Of a stretch of 64,000 nucleotides of DNA, positions 43,777 through 51,661 are shown piece by piece. The DNA comes from CAWAVN01 sp963825075 (GTDB lineage: Bacteria > Planctomycetota > Planctomycetia > Planctomycetales > Planctomycetaceae). The stretch lies in the NCBI GenBank assembly GCA_963825075.1, contig CAWGRX010000017.1, positions 1 to 64,000 on the forward strand, in the 5' to 3' direction. Made by a program: the position numbers and the translations under genes. Below the pieces are notes generated by a model. That model ran no database searches and was not told the origin of the DNA. It saw only the letters and a program-made list of their open reading frames with translations. Positions within the stretch are counted from its first letter, which is position 1. Each line of letters starts with the position of its first letter.

Positions 43777-44019
43777 CTATTCCGCCTCCGGGTTTTCCGC
43801 TTGCTGGTGTTCCTCTTCGCGGAACTGGTTGCGGGCGTTTTCCAGGACCGATTCAAACGAGGCTCCGGTGCGTTTGCAGATGTGCATAATGTCGGTGAGC
43901 AGATAGGTCATCGCGACATCGACCGGTTCGCCGCCCAATCCTTCCGGCAACCAGCTATAATGCCGAGACCGAATGACCGCCTGCACATCGTCGAGCCAGT
44001 TGCTGCGATTGACCGTCAT
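43777..44019 (-). CDS. small conserved hypothetical protein
   Basis: An 80-residue acidic protein. The start at 44019 is supported by AGGAGACAAAC immediately upstream and removes an unlikely 12-codon extension. Sequence: MTVNRSNWLDDVQAVIRSRHYSWLPEGLGGEPVDVAMTYLLTDIMHICKR then GASFESVLENARNQFREEEHQQAEN. It appears helical with no metal or catalytic motif. Function unknown. It is divergent from pyrC, 112 bases away. Confidence 0.65.
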   Translation of the reverse strand: MTVNRSNWLDDVQAVIRSRHYSWLPEGLGGEPVDVAMTYLLTDIMHICKRTGASFESVLENARNQFREEEHQQAENPEAE

Positions 44020-44131
44020 GTTTGTCTCCTCTCTGGTGGTGTGGGGAAGTCTCATTTTATCGGGGCGGAAAGTCTCTTACGATGCAAAATGGGATTTTCT
44101 TTGACCCAACGGTTTCATAAAAGGTCGAATA

Positions 44132-45469
44132 ATGCGGACGCTGATTAAAAATACCCAATGTGTTTTGCCGACGGGATTTCATCGCGGTTCGGTTTTGGTG
44201 GAGGATGCGAAGATTCTGGGCATCGATCCCCCGGCGAACGCGGCGGTGGATGAGACGATCGATGCAGAGGGTCTGCATCTGCTCCCCGGCGTGATTGACG
44301 ACCAAGTGCATTTTCGCGATCCGGGTTTGACCCACAAAGAGGATCTGCACACGGGGAGCCTGGCCTGCGCCAAAGGCGGCGTGACGACGTTTTTGGAAAT
44401 GCCCAACACCAAACCCGCAACGATCACGCGGGACCGTCTGCACGAAAAACTCGCGCTGGCGGCGGAGAAGTGCGTCGTGAATTACGGGTTTTACATCGGG
44501 GCGACGCCGAACAATGTCGAGGAACTCAAAACCGCCCAGCGCACGCCGGGAATCAAAATTTTCATCGGATCGAGCACGGGCGATTTGCTGGTGGATGAGC
44601 AGGAGGCTTTGGAGCGAATCTTCGCGGAAACGTCGCTGCCGATCTGTGCCCACTGCGAAGATGAAACAACCGTGCGGGCCAATGCCCAGGCGTTGGACGG
44701 CGGGAAGGAGTACCGCGACCATTCCCGGATCCGCGATCATGCGGCCGCGGTGATTGCGACCCGGCGGGCAATGGATTTGGCGAACAGACATCGGCACCGG
44801 TTTCATGTGCTGCACGTCTCCACCGCCGACGAGGTAAAGTTATTAAGGGACCACGGCGAATACGTCACGGCCGAGGCTTGCCCGCATCACTTGTTCTTTA
44901 ATGTGGATGACTACGACCGCTTGGGTTCGCGGGTGCAGATGAACCCGTCCATCAAAACCAAGGCGGACAACGAAGCGCTCTGGGGAGCTTTGCGGGACAA
45001 CATCATCCAAGTCGTCGCCACGGACCATGCGCCGCATACGCTCGAAGAAAAAGATCGGCCCTATCCCGAGTCGCCTTCGGGACTGCCCGCGGTGGAAAAT
45101 TCGCTGGCGTTGATGCTCGACGCCGCCCATCGGGAGCTTTGCACGTTGGAAGAGGTGGTTTCCTGGATGTGCGACGCCCCCGCGCGGGTTTGGGACATTG
45201 TGGACAAGGGCCGGATCGCCGAGGGCTATGATGCGGATCTCGTGCTGGTCGATCTGAATCGCCGAGCGACGATCCGCGATGCCGAGCAGGTCACCAAAAG
45301 CGGCTGGAGTCCCTGGGACGGCGTCACGCTCACCGGTTGGCCGATCAAAACCTGGGTCGGCGGAAAGCTGGTGTTCGACGAGGGCCGAGTTGACAAGTCC
45401 CATCGCGGCCGGGAGGTCAGTTTCGATCACGCCCGCGGCGGGTATTGGAAATCCCAGCCGAGCACTTGA
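44132..45469 (+). CDS. pyrC: dihydroorotase
   Basis: A 445-residue amidohydrolase that cyclises carbamoyl aspartate to dihydroorotate in pyrimidine synthesis. Landmarks: LLPGVIDDQVHFRDPGLTHKEDLHTGSLACAKGGVTTFLEMPNTKP, GIKIFIGSSTG (carbamylated Lys site), CAHCEDE, FHVLHVST and VVATDHAPHTLEEK (metal and catalytic Asp), and GRIAEGYDADLVLVDL at the end. The first metal motif is DQVHFR rather than DxHxH; this QVH form is also what I recall from Bacteroidetes-type enzymes, so it is probably a subgroup feature. AAAAGG precedes the ATG at 44132. It is a stand-alone gene. Confidence 0.93.
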   Translation: MRTLIKNTQCVLPTGFHRGSVLVEDAKILGIDPPANAAVDETIDAEGLHLLPGVIDDQVHFRDPGLTHKEDLHTGSLACAKGGVTTFLEMPNTKPATITRDRLHEKLALAAEKCVVNYGFYIGATPNNVEELKTAQRTPGIKIFIGSSTGDLLVDEQEALERIFAETSLPICAHCEDETTVRANAQALDGGKEYRDHSRIRDHAAAVIATRRAMDLANRHRHRFHVLHVSTADEVKLLRDHGEYVTAEACPHHLFFNVDDYDRLGSRVQMNPSIKTKADNEALWGALRDNIIQVVATDHAPHTLEEKDRPYPESPSGLPAVENSLALMLDAAHRELCTLEEVVSWMCDAPARVWDIVDKGRIAEGYDADLVLVDLNRRATIRDAEQVTKSGWSPWDGVTLTGWPIKTWVGGKLVFDEGRVDKSHRGREVSFDHARGGYWKSQPST

Positions 45470-45529
45470 TCGTTCCAGAAATAACTGAGCGGAATGGCAC
45501 TGGCCACCGGTTGGTCGATAAAGAAAACC

Positions 45530-45560
45530 CGGAGGCGAGCGCCTTGCCGCTCAAAATCAA
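45530..45560. repeat. CTAGCGCC-type dispersed repeat, diverged copy
   Basis: CGGAGGCGAGCGCCTTGCCGCTCAAAAT has the same layout as the copies at 32411 and 42821 with one substitution in the core. It lies between the convergent pyrC and small lipoprotein genes. Confidence 0.6.
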
Positions 45561-45561
45561 T

Positions 45562-45909
45562 TCAAAAGCCGGGGTTTGTCACCTGGGCGGTTCCCGGCGG
45601 GTTTTCCTCCATTTGGCAATCCGTGCGGGGCAGCGGGATCCGCTTTGGAGGTTTTTGCGGTTCCGCCTGTTTCGAAGAGAAGGAACCCAGCCAACCCGAC
45701 CATGCCGACGACTTTGGTGCCTCGGCGCCGCTCTGGGAAGCGGGTGGTGCGGAGGCGAATGCCGTCGGGATTTCGGAGGGCTGTTGATCGGCCGAGGTTG
45801 GTGCGGACTTCGCCTTCGGCGGTTCCTGGGCAACAAACGTGCGGGTCGGGAATCGGCAGCCCGTCAGCGTCATGCACAACGAAATCAAGACGGCCAAATG
45901 CCAAATCAT
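45562..45909 (-). CDS. small proline-rich lipoprotein A
   Basis: A 115-residue predicted lipoprotein: MIWHLAVLISLCMTLTGC is a signal peptide with lipobox LTGC. The mature part is Pro/Ser/Ala-rich and disordered with one tryptophan-containing patch (SSAWSGWLGSFSSK). No domain is recognised. The other minus-strand frames here are less convincing because they lack a leader. A second lipoprotein gene lies about 50 bases upstream on the same strand, suggesting a pair. Confidence 0.55.
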   Translation of the reverse strand: MIWHLAVLISLCMTLTGCRFPTRTFVAQEPPKAKSAPTSADQQPSEIPTAFASAPPASQSGAEAPKSSAWSGWLGSFSSKQAEPQKPPKRIPLPRTDCQMEENPPGTAQVTNPGF

Positions 45910-45960
45910 CCCAGAATCCTCCCGGCGATGAGACCCTATGCTCCCAACCCCTTTGGGGCT

Positions 45961-46173
45961 TCAGTAAGAATCCGCGCCGCTCGACCGGGTTTGAGACGGT
46001 GGGCCAGGCTCTTCAAGCGGCGGCTCGGTTTGCGGAGGCGGGCCGCCAAACTTCGGCCAGGACACGCCCTTGGCCCCTTCAAATACGTTCGGCGACTTGG
46101 ACCAGGGACAACCCGTCAACCCCAAACCGGTCAACAGAGCCAACGCAGTGAGCAGATAGAATGATTTACGCAT
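45961..46173 (-). CDS. small proline-rich lipoprotein B
   Basis: A 70-residue predicted lipoprotein. Start at 46173 gives MRKSFYLLTALALLTGLGLTGC with lipobox LTGC; the 21 codons upstream lack coding character. The mature part is short and rich in Pro and Gly (FGGPPPQTEPPLEEPGPP) with no domain. It precedes lipoprotein A on the same strand, and both may be small envelope proteins of unknown role. Confidence 0.55.
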   Translation of the reverse strand: MRKSFYLLTALALLTGLGLTGCPWSKSPNVFEGAKGVSWPKFGGPPPQTEPPLEEPGPPSQTRSSGADSY

Positions 46174-46327
46174 CCGCCGGTTTCCTCTTGAAACCTCAAA
46201 ACGCGAAACAAATGACCCAGAGGCCCCGCGAGACATCCTGCCCGGGAGGCATTCGGTCTAATAACCTATCAAGAACCGCCAAACGTGAAAAGAGCGATAT
46301 TTCGAGATGAGACCTGCGGACCTGGGG

Positions 46328-46678
46328 CTAATCTTCGCGTCCTTCGCGGTCCTCGGTTTCGTCGGCGGGACTCAGTGTCGAGTCGGTCGGCGAGCGGCGA
46401 AAGACGGCGCAAACATCTTCCACCGGAACGACATACAGCAGATTGTCCGGCTCCAGATCGACGGGGATCGCGTGCTTGGGATTGAATAACACCTTGTCGT
46501 ACTTGCGGATGGGAAAATCCTGGTCGCGGTCGATCTGCACGCTGATCTCCACGACCCGGCCGGTGATCGTGGGAATCTCCGCATCATCCGGCAGCACGAT
46601 CCCGCCCCGCGTCGTCTGCCGGCTTTCATCTTTGCGAATCAGAATCCGCATTCCCAAAGGTTCCACGAACTCGCCCAA
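46328..46678 (-). CDS. GroES-like (Cpn10-fold) protein with acidic tail
   Basis: A 116-residue protein of the chaperonin-10 fold. VEPLGMRILIRKDESRQTTRGGIVLPDDAE matches the GroES opening with its mobile loop position, followed by TGRVVEISVQIDRDQDFPIRKYDKVLFNPKHAIPVD (beta-barrel) and NLLYVVPVEDVCAVF at the end. The usual mobile-loop hydrophobic tripeptide is not evident and no groEL lies nearby, so a canonical co-chaperonin role is doubtful. The last 25 residues are acidic and polar (DETEDREGRED). Planctomycetes carry several GroES paralogues. Confidence 0.75.
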   Translation of the reverse strand: MGEFVEPLGMRILIRKDESRQTTRGGIVLPDDAEIPTITGRVVEISVQIDRDQDFPIRKYDKVLFNPKHAIPVDLEPDNLLYVVPVEDVCAVFRRSPTDSTLSPADETEDREGRED

Positions 46679-46772
46679 AACACATCTCCTTCGCGCACAA
46701 AAATCGTCAAAATTCCATTATAGGCGCAGGGAGAGACTCTAGGGTAGAGAGGTGACCCCATTCCTCCGCCGT

Positions 46773-46795
46773 CCACCCAAACATTTTTTGGGTGG
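46773..46795. repeat. short hairpin between genes
   Basis: CCACCCAAA and TTTGGGTGG form a 9-bp inverted repeat around a 5-base loop. It lies between the DUF3800 gene stop and the GroES-like gene start, without a T-run typical of a terminator. Confidence 0.5.
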
Positions 46796-46896
46796 GGGGA
46801 AAGCGGAACGGATTTTGGTGGTGCGGCGATTACAAGAAATTGAAAAGAGCCGTCGCAATTAAAATGATTGCGGCAGCTTCGCTGTAGTTCATTAAT

Positions 46897-47835
46897 TTAT
46901 CTTGAATGACCGCGTTCCTTGCAAATCAGGCAATTGCAACTATTCGCCGGAACGTAGTGCCTTATCCCGTGAAGCATTCCCTGTTTGCCTCTATCGAATT
47001 TGTGAAAAATTCGGCGAAAGTTTTCTTCCTCTGGGCTGCCTTGCGTGGCATCAATGTCCAAGTCACGCCTTACTGAATAGGAGCAAACATCAACCAGTTG
47101 AAGACCGCTCACCCTGTTGCTAGATGCAAAAAATGGCACATCAATCACATAGTCAATTCTGCCCCAGGAATGCCCACTGATGCGGCAATTCTGAAAATGA
47201 TCGTGTATAAGAGATTCTGTTGAATAATCATCATCCAAAATCAAAAGACCATTGTTGATTTTTCTTCGGGGATTTTGAAGAAGGCTTGCCTGATGTCTTC
47301 GGCCCAGAAACGCATCAAATCGGCTCACGACTTGTTCAAAGGCTTGGGTCACCACATCATGCTTGCCGCTAATCTTGGGGTGATTTTTCGACACTGCCTC
47401 ACAGAACAGGCTGATCCCCTTGTGATCACCGACGAGTTCAAGCGATTCTGCTAATAGCTGGGATCGCTGTTGCCGAGTGAGGTGGATGAATGAATCCGTT
47501 CGGGCGTATTTCTTTTTTCGCTTTTCGCGCAACTTTCGCGTGGGTTCGGACGCAATCTTTTGATTCCGAATCTCCAAGACCTTTGCCCGCCTCTCCTGGT
47601 AAGACAGCAATTCAAAATCAGGGATAGCATCCTGTTCTCTAATCCAAACTGCAAACTCGGCGGCATGGAGTTCAAATTCTTGATTGGGGTGAGCGTAGCC
47701 TCGCTTCAACCCTTGAAGACGCTTCTCTAAGGCGAACCATGTCCCCTCATGGACACACAAGCCGGTTAAGACGTAGTGTTTCGATGAGTCTTTTTGATCT
47801 GGAGTTCCAGAGGCATCAAGATAGAGAAGGTACAT
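46897..47835 (-). CDS. DUF3800 domain-containing protein
   Basis: A 312-residue protein of the DUF3800 family, which has a RNase H-like fold and is often found on mobile or defence islands; activity is unknown. Start at 47835 gives MYLLYLDASGTPDQKDSSKHYVLTGLCVHEGTW, where the Asp of YLDASG is the first conserved acidic residue. Later landmarks are ELHAAEF, GLLILDDDYSTESL and IDVPFFASSNRVSGLQLVDVCSYSVRRDLD (the LQLVD acidic site). The C-terminus ends with CNCLICKERG, possibly a metal-binding knuckle. It stands alone, with no helicase or nuclease partner in the window. Confidence 0.8.
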   Translation of the reverse strand: MYLLYLDASGTPDQKDSSKHYVLTGLCVHEGTWFALEKRLQGLKRGYAHPNQEFELHAAEFAVWIREQDAIPDFELLSYQERRAKVLEIRNQKIASEPTRKLREKRKKKYARTDSFIHLTRQQRSQLLAESLELVGDHKGISLFCEAVSKNHPKISGKHDVVTQAFEQVVSRFDAFLGRRHQASLLQNPRRKINNGLLILDDDYSTESLIHDHFQNCRISGHSWGRIDYVIDVPFFASSNRVSGLQLVDVCSYSVRRDLDIDATQGSPEEENFRRIFHKFDRGKQGMLHGIRHYVPANSCNCLICKERGHSR

Positions 47836-48054
47836 AAAAAATGGAGGCCCGGGAGGGGTGTAATCCCCAATGTGCAATCAACACTCCCAGGCCATAAAAG
47901 AAGATTTTTCTATTCTTGTCGGTGAAATCATACCTTTGAAATGAGTGGAAATCAAGAACACGTTCTTTATTTATGGAGAAGACGGATCTTCTTCATTTAA
48001 TGTTCGCGATTTCACCCATAAAAACGGGATTTTCGCCGCATATTTTCAGTGGTA

Positions 48055-48877
48055 CTATGCGGTTTTGGCGACCATCGCGGCGGCGAATTGGCCGATGTCT
48101 TCGAGAGCGGCTTCCCGGCTGAGGGCGCCTTCGCTGATCGCCGCGAACTTTTTGACGATCGCGGAACCGACGATCACACCGTCCGCCGACCCGCGGAGCA
48201 CATCGATCTGTTCCGGGCGGCTGATTCCAAATCCCACGGCCAGAGGAAGCTTTGTCTTGGTGCGGAGCCAAGCCAATTGGTCTTTGAGTTCCGGCGGCAA
48301 ATCGTCGCGAACCCCCGTCGTGCCCGCGACCGAAACGCAATACACGAACCCGCTGGCGTTCGCGAGAATTCGCTCGGCCCGGCGTTCGGGCGTGGTGGGG
48401 GCGATGAGTTCGATCAAATCCAGATTGTGGGCTTTGATCTGTCCGGCGAATTCTTCCGCTTCATCGCCCGGCAGGTCGGGGACGATCAATCCCGAAAACC
48501 CCGCCTCGGCCGCTTGCTTCAGAAATTTTTCCGTGCCGGTGCGGAACACGATCGAAAACGCCACCATCCCCACGAGGGGCGGGAGGGGGATTTCGGATTC
48601 CTTCAACTCCGCAATGGCTCCAAAGATGTTCGCAACATGCAGGCCCTTGGCCAGCGCGGGTGTAGGAGGCTTGAATCACCGGGCCGTCGGCGATGGGGTC
48701 GCTGTACGGAAAGCCGACTTCGATCAGGTCCACCTTGTGGCGGGCCAATTCCTCGATCACGGCTTTCGTCATGTCCAAATCCGGATCCCCCGCCGTGATA
48801 AATGGCATAAACGCCATGCGGTCGGCGGCTTTCAAGTCAAGAAACGTCTGGGCAATCCGCGAAGGCGGCGTCGGCAT
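48055..48877 (-). CDS. trpA: tryptophan synthase alpha chain, frameshifted
   Basis: A protein of about 274 residues that cleaves indole-3-glycerol phosphate and passes indole to TrpB. Start at 48877 gives SRIAQTFLDLKAADRMAFMPFITAGDPDLDMTKAVIEELARHKVDLIEVGFPYSDPIADGPVIQASYTRA; the catalytic Glu is in IEVGFPYSDP. The frame breaks near 48655, where two bases appear to be missing, and resumes AKGLHVANIFGAI, with IVPDLPGDEAEEF (catalytic Asp), FVYCVSVAGTTGVR and LAVGFGISRPEQIDVL (phosphate loop). With the shift it is complete. It follows trpB and a DUF433 gene on the same strand. Confidence 0.9.
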
Positions 48878-48963
48878 GATTTGCTTTCCTTGGGGCCAAT
48901 CCCAATTGGGTCTCACGGAATTCTTGTTACTACTTTTTGCTAAGAGTGTTCAGCGTTCTGTTT

Positions 48964-49185
48964 TCATGGCAAGACGGCGAAGCGATCCCGAGCAAGCTCG
49001 GCGACGTAGTGGAGTGCCGCTTGGATGTCCTCTTCCTCAATGTTGTAGCCTCGCCGGATCGTTTCATGACTCTCGCCGGCAGCGAGATTGTCAATCACTA
49101 CCGACACCATTACCCGAGTTCCCTTGATGCACGCCTTTCCGTGGCACACGTTGGAGTCAACTTTGATCCGATCCCGCCATTCCAT
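48964..49185 (-). CDS. DUF433 domain protein (orphan antitoxin-like)
   Basis: A 73-residue protein of the DUF433 family, a winged-helix DNA-binding domain usually paired as antitoxin with a PIN-like/DUF5615 toxin. Landmarks: WRDRIKVDSNVCHGKACIKGTRVMVSVVIDNLAAGESHETIRRGYNIEEEDIQAALHYVAE, where GKACIKGTRVMV is the family core. Start at 49185 is chosen over an upstream in-frame start. No toxin gene lies next to it; the neighbours are trpB upstream and trpA downstream, which is an unusual setting. Confidence 0.85.
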   Translation of the reverse strand: MEWRDRIKVDSNVCHGKACIKGTRVMVSVVIDNLAAGESHETIRRGYNIEEEDIQAALHYVAELARDRFAVLP

Positions 49186-49321
49186 CGCTCGTCTCCTTCT
49201 GACTGAACAGGACAAACTGAAAACTAACTCGACCCTTCATCCTCCAACCTCTATCCTCACTTCCAATCCAAGTAAGGGATTTCGCGCTAAAGTCGACCAC
49301 AGATTGCACCTCGACAACGCG

Positions 49322-50563
49322 CTAAATCTCCCGTCCCAGCAGGCGGGCGACTTCGTTGACGTCTTTATCACCCCGGCCGGAGAGACAGACCACGATGACT
49401 TCGTCAGATTTCCGCTGTCCTGCGGTTTTGAGGATGTGGGCGATCGCGTGGGCGCTTTCCACCGCGGGAAGAATGCCTTCGAGCGTCGCCAGTTTTTGGA
49501 AGGCATCGAGGGCTTCCTCATCGGAGACGTTGACGTAGTTCACGCGGCCGGTGTCTTTCCAATAGCTGTGCTCCGGCCCGACGCCAGGGTAATCCAGCCC
49601 GGCGGAGACGGAATGCACATCGCGGGTCTGGCCGTCTTCATCCTGGAGGACATAGCTGTAGCTGCCGTGGAGCACGCCTTTGGCACCGTAACACAAAGTG
49701 GCGGCATGTTGGCCGGGTTCGGGGCCGCGCCCGCCGGGTTCCACGCCGGTGAGCTTGACGTCTTCATCTTCGATCAAGGGATAAAACATGCCCGCCGAGT
49801 TCGAGCCGCCGCCCACGCAGGCCACGACTTCGTCTGGAAGCCGGCCGATTTGCTCGAGCGATTGCTGCCGGGTTTCCTTGCCGATGACCGATTGAAAATC
49901 CCGCACCATCATCGGAAACGGATGCGGCCCCACGACGGAGCCGATGATGTAATGCGTCGTCTCGACCGAGGCCATCCAATCCCGCATCGCCTCGTTGATC
50001 GCATCCCGCAGCGTGCGGGAGCCGGTCGCCACGGGCCGGACCTCGGCTCCCATCGTCTGCATATTAAACACGTTCAACCGCTGCCGGCGAATGTCCTCTT
50101 CGCCCATGTAAACCACGCAGGGAAGTCCAAATCGGGCACACGCGGTGGCGGTGGCGACGCCATGCTGCCCGGCCCCGGTCTCGGCGATGACCCGCCGTTT
50201 GCCCATCCGCACGGTGAGCAAAGCCTGGCCCAGGCTGTTGTTGATTTTATGGGCCCCGGTGTGGTTGAGGTCTTCCCGCTTCAGATAAATCCGCGCCCCG
50301 CCGCAGTGCTCGGTCAGCCGCTTCGCAAAATACAGCGGGCTGGGCCGGCCCACATAATTCTTCAGCAAGTCCGCCAAGTCGGCTTGGAAAGTTTCGTCCG
50401 CCTTGGCCTGTTCGTATTGCTCCGTCAATTCTTCCAAGGCGTGCATGAGCGTTTCGGGCACGAATCGCCGGCCGAATTCCCCAAACCGCCCCAACGAATC
50501 GGGAACCTGGCTGGTGGCTGGCTGGACGTTGCCGGACACGGCCGAAGCCGACGGAGCATTCAT
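49322..50563 (-). CDS. trpB: tryptophan synthase beta chain
   Basis: A 413-residue PLP enzyme that joins indole and serine to form tryptophan. The start at 50563 follows AAAGGA and removes a 26-codon extension. Landmarks: GRFGEFGRRFVPETLMHALEELTEQYEQAKADETF, YFAKRLTEHCGGARIYLKREDLNHTGAHKINNSLGQALL with the PLP lysine in HKINN, ETGAGQHGVATATACARFGLPCVVYMGE, VACVGGGSNSAGMFYPLIED (phosphate loop GGGSN) and the C-terminal EGILPAVESAHAIAHIL and SGRGDKDVNEVARLL. It is complete and probably co-transcribed with trpA, separated by the small DUF433 gene. Confidence 0.96.
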   Translation of the reverse strand: MNAPSASAVSGNVQPATSQVPDSLGRFGEFGRRFVPETLMHALEELTEQYEQAKADETFQADLADLLKNYVGRPSPLYFAKRLTEHCGGARIYLKREDLNHTGAHKINNSLGQALLTVRMGKRRVIAETGAGQHGVATATACARFGLPCVVYMGEEDIRRQRLNVFNMQTMGAEVRPVATGSRTLRDAINEAMRDWMASVETTHYIIGSVVGPHPFPMMVRDFQSVIGKETRQQSLEQIGRLPDEVVACVGGGSNSAGMFYPLIEDEDVKLTGVEPGGRGPEPGQHAATLCYGAKGVLHGSYSYVLQDEDGQTRDVHSVSAGLDYPGVGPEHSYWKDTGRVNYVNVSDEEALDAFQKLATLEGILPAVESAHAIAHILKTAGQRKSDEVIVVCLSGRGDKDVNEVARLLGREI

Positions 50564-50765
50564 GGGCGGATCGTCCTTTGGGTTGGCGAAAGGGATTTCA
50601 TTTCTCGATTCTAGGCAGAACCGGAGAAATCGCCAACCCACAACCTGGCGGCGCGGGATTGGGAATGCGGCTGTTGCAAATCGCCGGGCAATCGTCGAAA
50701 ATCAGACCGTTCGGTTTGGATCATTCTAGTCGAGACGCACTTTCCACCCTATTAAGGATTTTCTG

Positions 50766-51506
50766 ATGTCCCATCGCGCGAATCTGTGTTATTTTTGGCT
50801 GCTGGGCGCGGCTGCTCTGTTGGGAATCGGGGCAGCACCCTGCCGTGCTCAAGATCAGACGAAACCCGCGGAACCCGCTGTCGGAACCGACGAAAAGAAA
50901 GCCGATTCCACCCCTTGGCCGCCGCCCAACACCGAAATGTTCGAAATCAAACGGGACGAGGAGCAAAAGCAGGGGCTGAAGCTCTATGTCCCCAAATCCT
51001 GGAAAAAAACTGAACCAAAAATCTCGCTTCGACTCGCCCAGTTCACGATCCCGCCCGCGAAAGGCGACAAAGAGCCGGTGGAATTGGCAATAAACTCCTT
51101 CAAGGGATCAGCAGGCGGCGGCGTGCAGCCCAACGTCGAGCGCTGGATCAATCAGTTCCAGCCGAAAGGCCGCAAGGTGAAGGTCACCACGGGAGAAGGT
51201 AAGCAAGGCGTGTACGTTCTCGCCGACATCCAGGGGACCTATCTTGGTCCGTCCTTCGCGAAAGACACCCGGCCCTTGCCCGATGCCCGCATGCTCGCGG
51301 TGATCGTCGGCATCCGCTGGGAAGAGCCAGCCGGCGAAGGGGACGAGAAGAAGACCGTCACCAAGTCGGCCATTTACTTTTTGAAAATGGCCGGCCCGGA
51401 AAAGACCGTCTCGCAAAACGAAAAGGCATTGCGCGCGGCCTTCGGAGCGGCGGACAAAGAAAACGACCTCGAACAACGCGAAGAACCCGCCGATTCCGAA
51501 AAATAA
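50766..51506 (+). CDS. secreted hypothetical protein
   Basis: A 246-residue exported protein. The signal peptide is ANLCYFWLLGAAALLGIGAAPCRA (cleavage before QDQTK). The mature part starts with an acidic linker and forms a single beta-rich domain: LKLYVPKSWKKTEPKISLRLAQFTIP, ELAINSFKGSAGGGVQPNVERWINQFQPKGRKVKVTTGEGKQGVYVLADIQGTY and KSAIYFLKMAGPEKTVSQNEKALRAAF. The pattern VPKSWK...RLAQFTIP...NVERWINQF is one I have seen in planctomycetal proteins of unknown function. It is divergent from trpB and precedes pcrA. Confidence 0.75.
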   Translation: MSHRANLCYFWLLGAAALLGIGAAPCRAQDQTKPAEPAVGTDEKKADSTPWPPPNTEMFEIKRDEEQKQGLKLYVPKSWKKTEPKISLRLAQFTIPPAKGDKEPVELAINSFKGSAGGGVQPNVERWINQFQPKGRKVKVTTGEGKQGVYVLADIQGTYLGPSFAKDTRPLPDARMLAVIVGIRWEEPAGEGDEKKTVTKSAIYFLKMAGPEKTVSQNEKALRAAFGAADKENDLEQREEPADSEK

Positions 51507-51661
51507 ACCCCAGCAAACTATGCCAGGATTGAAGGCTGACGGCAGAGAGAGCCGCGCGCGAAGTCAGCGGAGTTTCAATAGACCGCTTACTTCGTGCGCG
51601 GCTCATTTTGTCCATTTGCTCCTTCACTGAAACTTGGAAACTCAAAAAAGGAGTGCCGAAC

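Noticed and set aside
48964..49185. Complete toxin-antitoxin pair at the DUF433 gene
   Set aside because: No PIN-like or DUF5615 toxin ORF lies on either side.
49088..50614. 508-codon plus-strand ORF opposite trpB
   Set aside because: trpB on the minus strand is complete and unmistakable; the plus frame is a shadow typical of GC-rich coding DNA.
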